This document shows positions 29,846 through 29,893 of a DNA stretch of 29,893 bases, one piece after another. Origin of the DNA: a virus; IMG/VR virus record IMGVR_UViG_3300030450_000974, positions 1 to 29,893 of that record, one strand, 5' to 3'. Below the pieces are notes generated by a model, which saw nothing but the letters and a program-made list of their open reading frames with translations, was not told the DNA's origin and ran no database searches. Position numbers and translations under genes: made by a program. The first letter of the stretch is position 1. Each line of letters starts with the position of its first letter.

Positions 29846-29893
29846 TCACTTCTATTTTAAGTTCTGTTAATGGTTTATCGCCACTTGTAATAT
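29826..29893 (-). CDS. terS: Terminase small subunit, C-terminal fragment cut by the window edge
   Basis: The last 22 codons and stop of terS (ending KIEVIDTGKD), matching 1236-1303 except one base. The frame is open to the right edge. It overlaps the terL TTG start by 20 bases, as in the complete copy at 1236-1583. Confidence 0.9.
   Translation of the reverse strand, partial: ITSGDKPLTELKIEVIDTGKD

Larger units (their letters stand above)
27874..29893. repeat. Right copy of the imperfect terminal repeat, with methyltransferase insert
   Basis: This is the counterpart of 1-1303. It contains the chaperone start, the terminase allele and the TerS end, plus a methyltransferase gene that the left copy lacks. 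The offset is 27873 at the chaperone edge and 28590 at the TerS edge. The difference of 717 bases is the inserted block. Confidence 0.85.

Noticed and set aside
1-29893. Exact direct terminal repeat of a linear phage genome
   Set aside because: The two end copies differ by many substitutions in terL and by a 717-base insert, so they cannot be replicated ends of one molecule.

Overview
The window is almost the whole genome of a tailed, siphovirus-like phage of a Bacteroidota (Flavobacteriia-type) host. The DNA is AT-rich, every supported gene is on the minus strand, genes are packed with ATGA/TAATG overlaps, and the one good promoter has the Bacteroidota form TTG-N19-TAnnTTTG. Several families (DUF3127 SSB-like protein, XkdF-type protease, DUF4373 initiator, a possible type IX secretion tail) also point to this phylum. 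I saw no tRNA, IS element, integrase or CRISPR array.

The two ends carry the same locus twice. Positions 1-1303 (start of a tail-assembly chaperone gene, a complete large terminase, end of the small terminase) match 27874-29893, with an offset of 28590 at one edge and 27873 at the other. The outer edges are nearly identical, but the two terminases differ at about 56 of 385 residues, and only the right-hand copy has an adenine/cytosine-N methyltransferase between terminase and chaperone. The simplest reading is a circular or circularly permuted genome of about 28.6 kb whose assembly joined two coexisting strains. A true tandem duplication is less likely.

In transcription order (right to left, wrapping round), the map is as follows. 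(a) Packaging: HNH nuclease, ParB-like protein, TerS, TerL, optional methyltransferase (2373 to 98, and 29893 to 27954). (b) Tail: a chaperone with a -1 slippery site, tail-completion proteins, two large tail/baseplate proteins, and a tape measure (27934 to 19447). (c) Head: XkdF-like protease, acidic scaffold, major capsid protein, tail tube, small genes, portal, connector (19414 to 12667). (d) A receptor/fibre-like protein, then an envelope and lysis cluster: outer-membrane barrel, secreted Cys-rich protein, miniature CDGSH protein, two membrane proteins, secreted thioredoxin-fold protein, M15 endolysin, holin (12595 to 8761). (e) A metallophosphoesterase ends this long operon. (f) After a terminator-like hairpin and the consensus promoter, the early region runs from 7923 to about 2357: DNA-binding regulators, a recombination-associated protein, SSB-like protein, replication initiator, VRR-NUC nuclease, C5 methyltransferase, a sigma-like protein, and a string of tiny proteins leading back to packaging.

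Transcription therefore appears to run one way round the circle. Intrinsic terminators sit after the capsid gene, after the tail-tube gene and before the replication initiator, with little or no room for new promoters behind them, so they probably act as partial attenuators. The points most worth following are the terminal strain heterogeneity with a methyltransferase cassette, the 45-residue CDGSH protein, the secreted LDLa-like protein with a possible type IX sorting tail, and the repeated TTTATATTTATTA leader before key genes.
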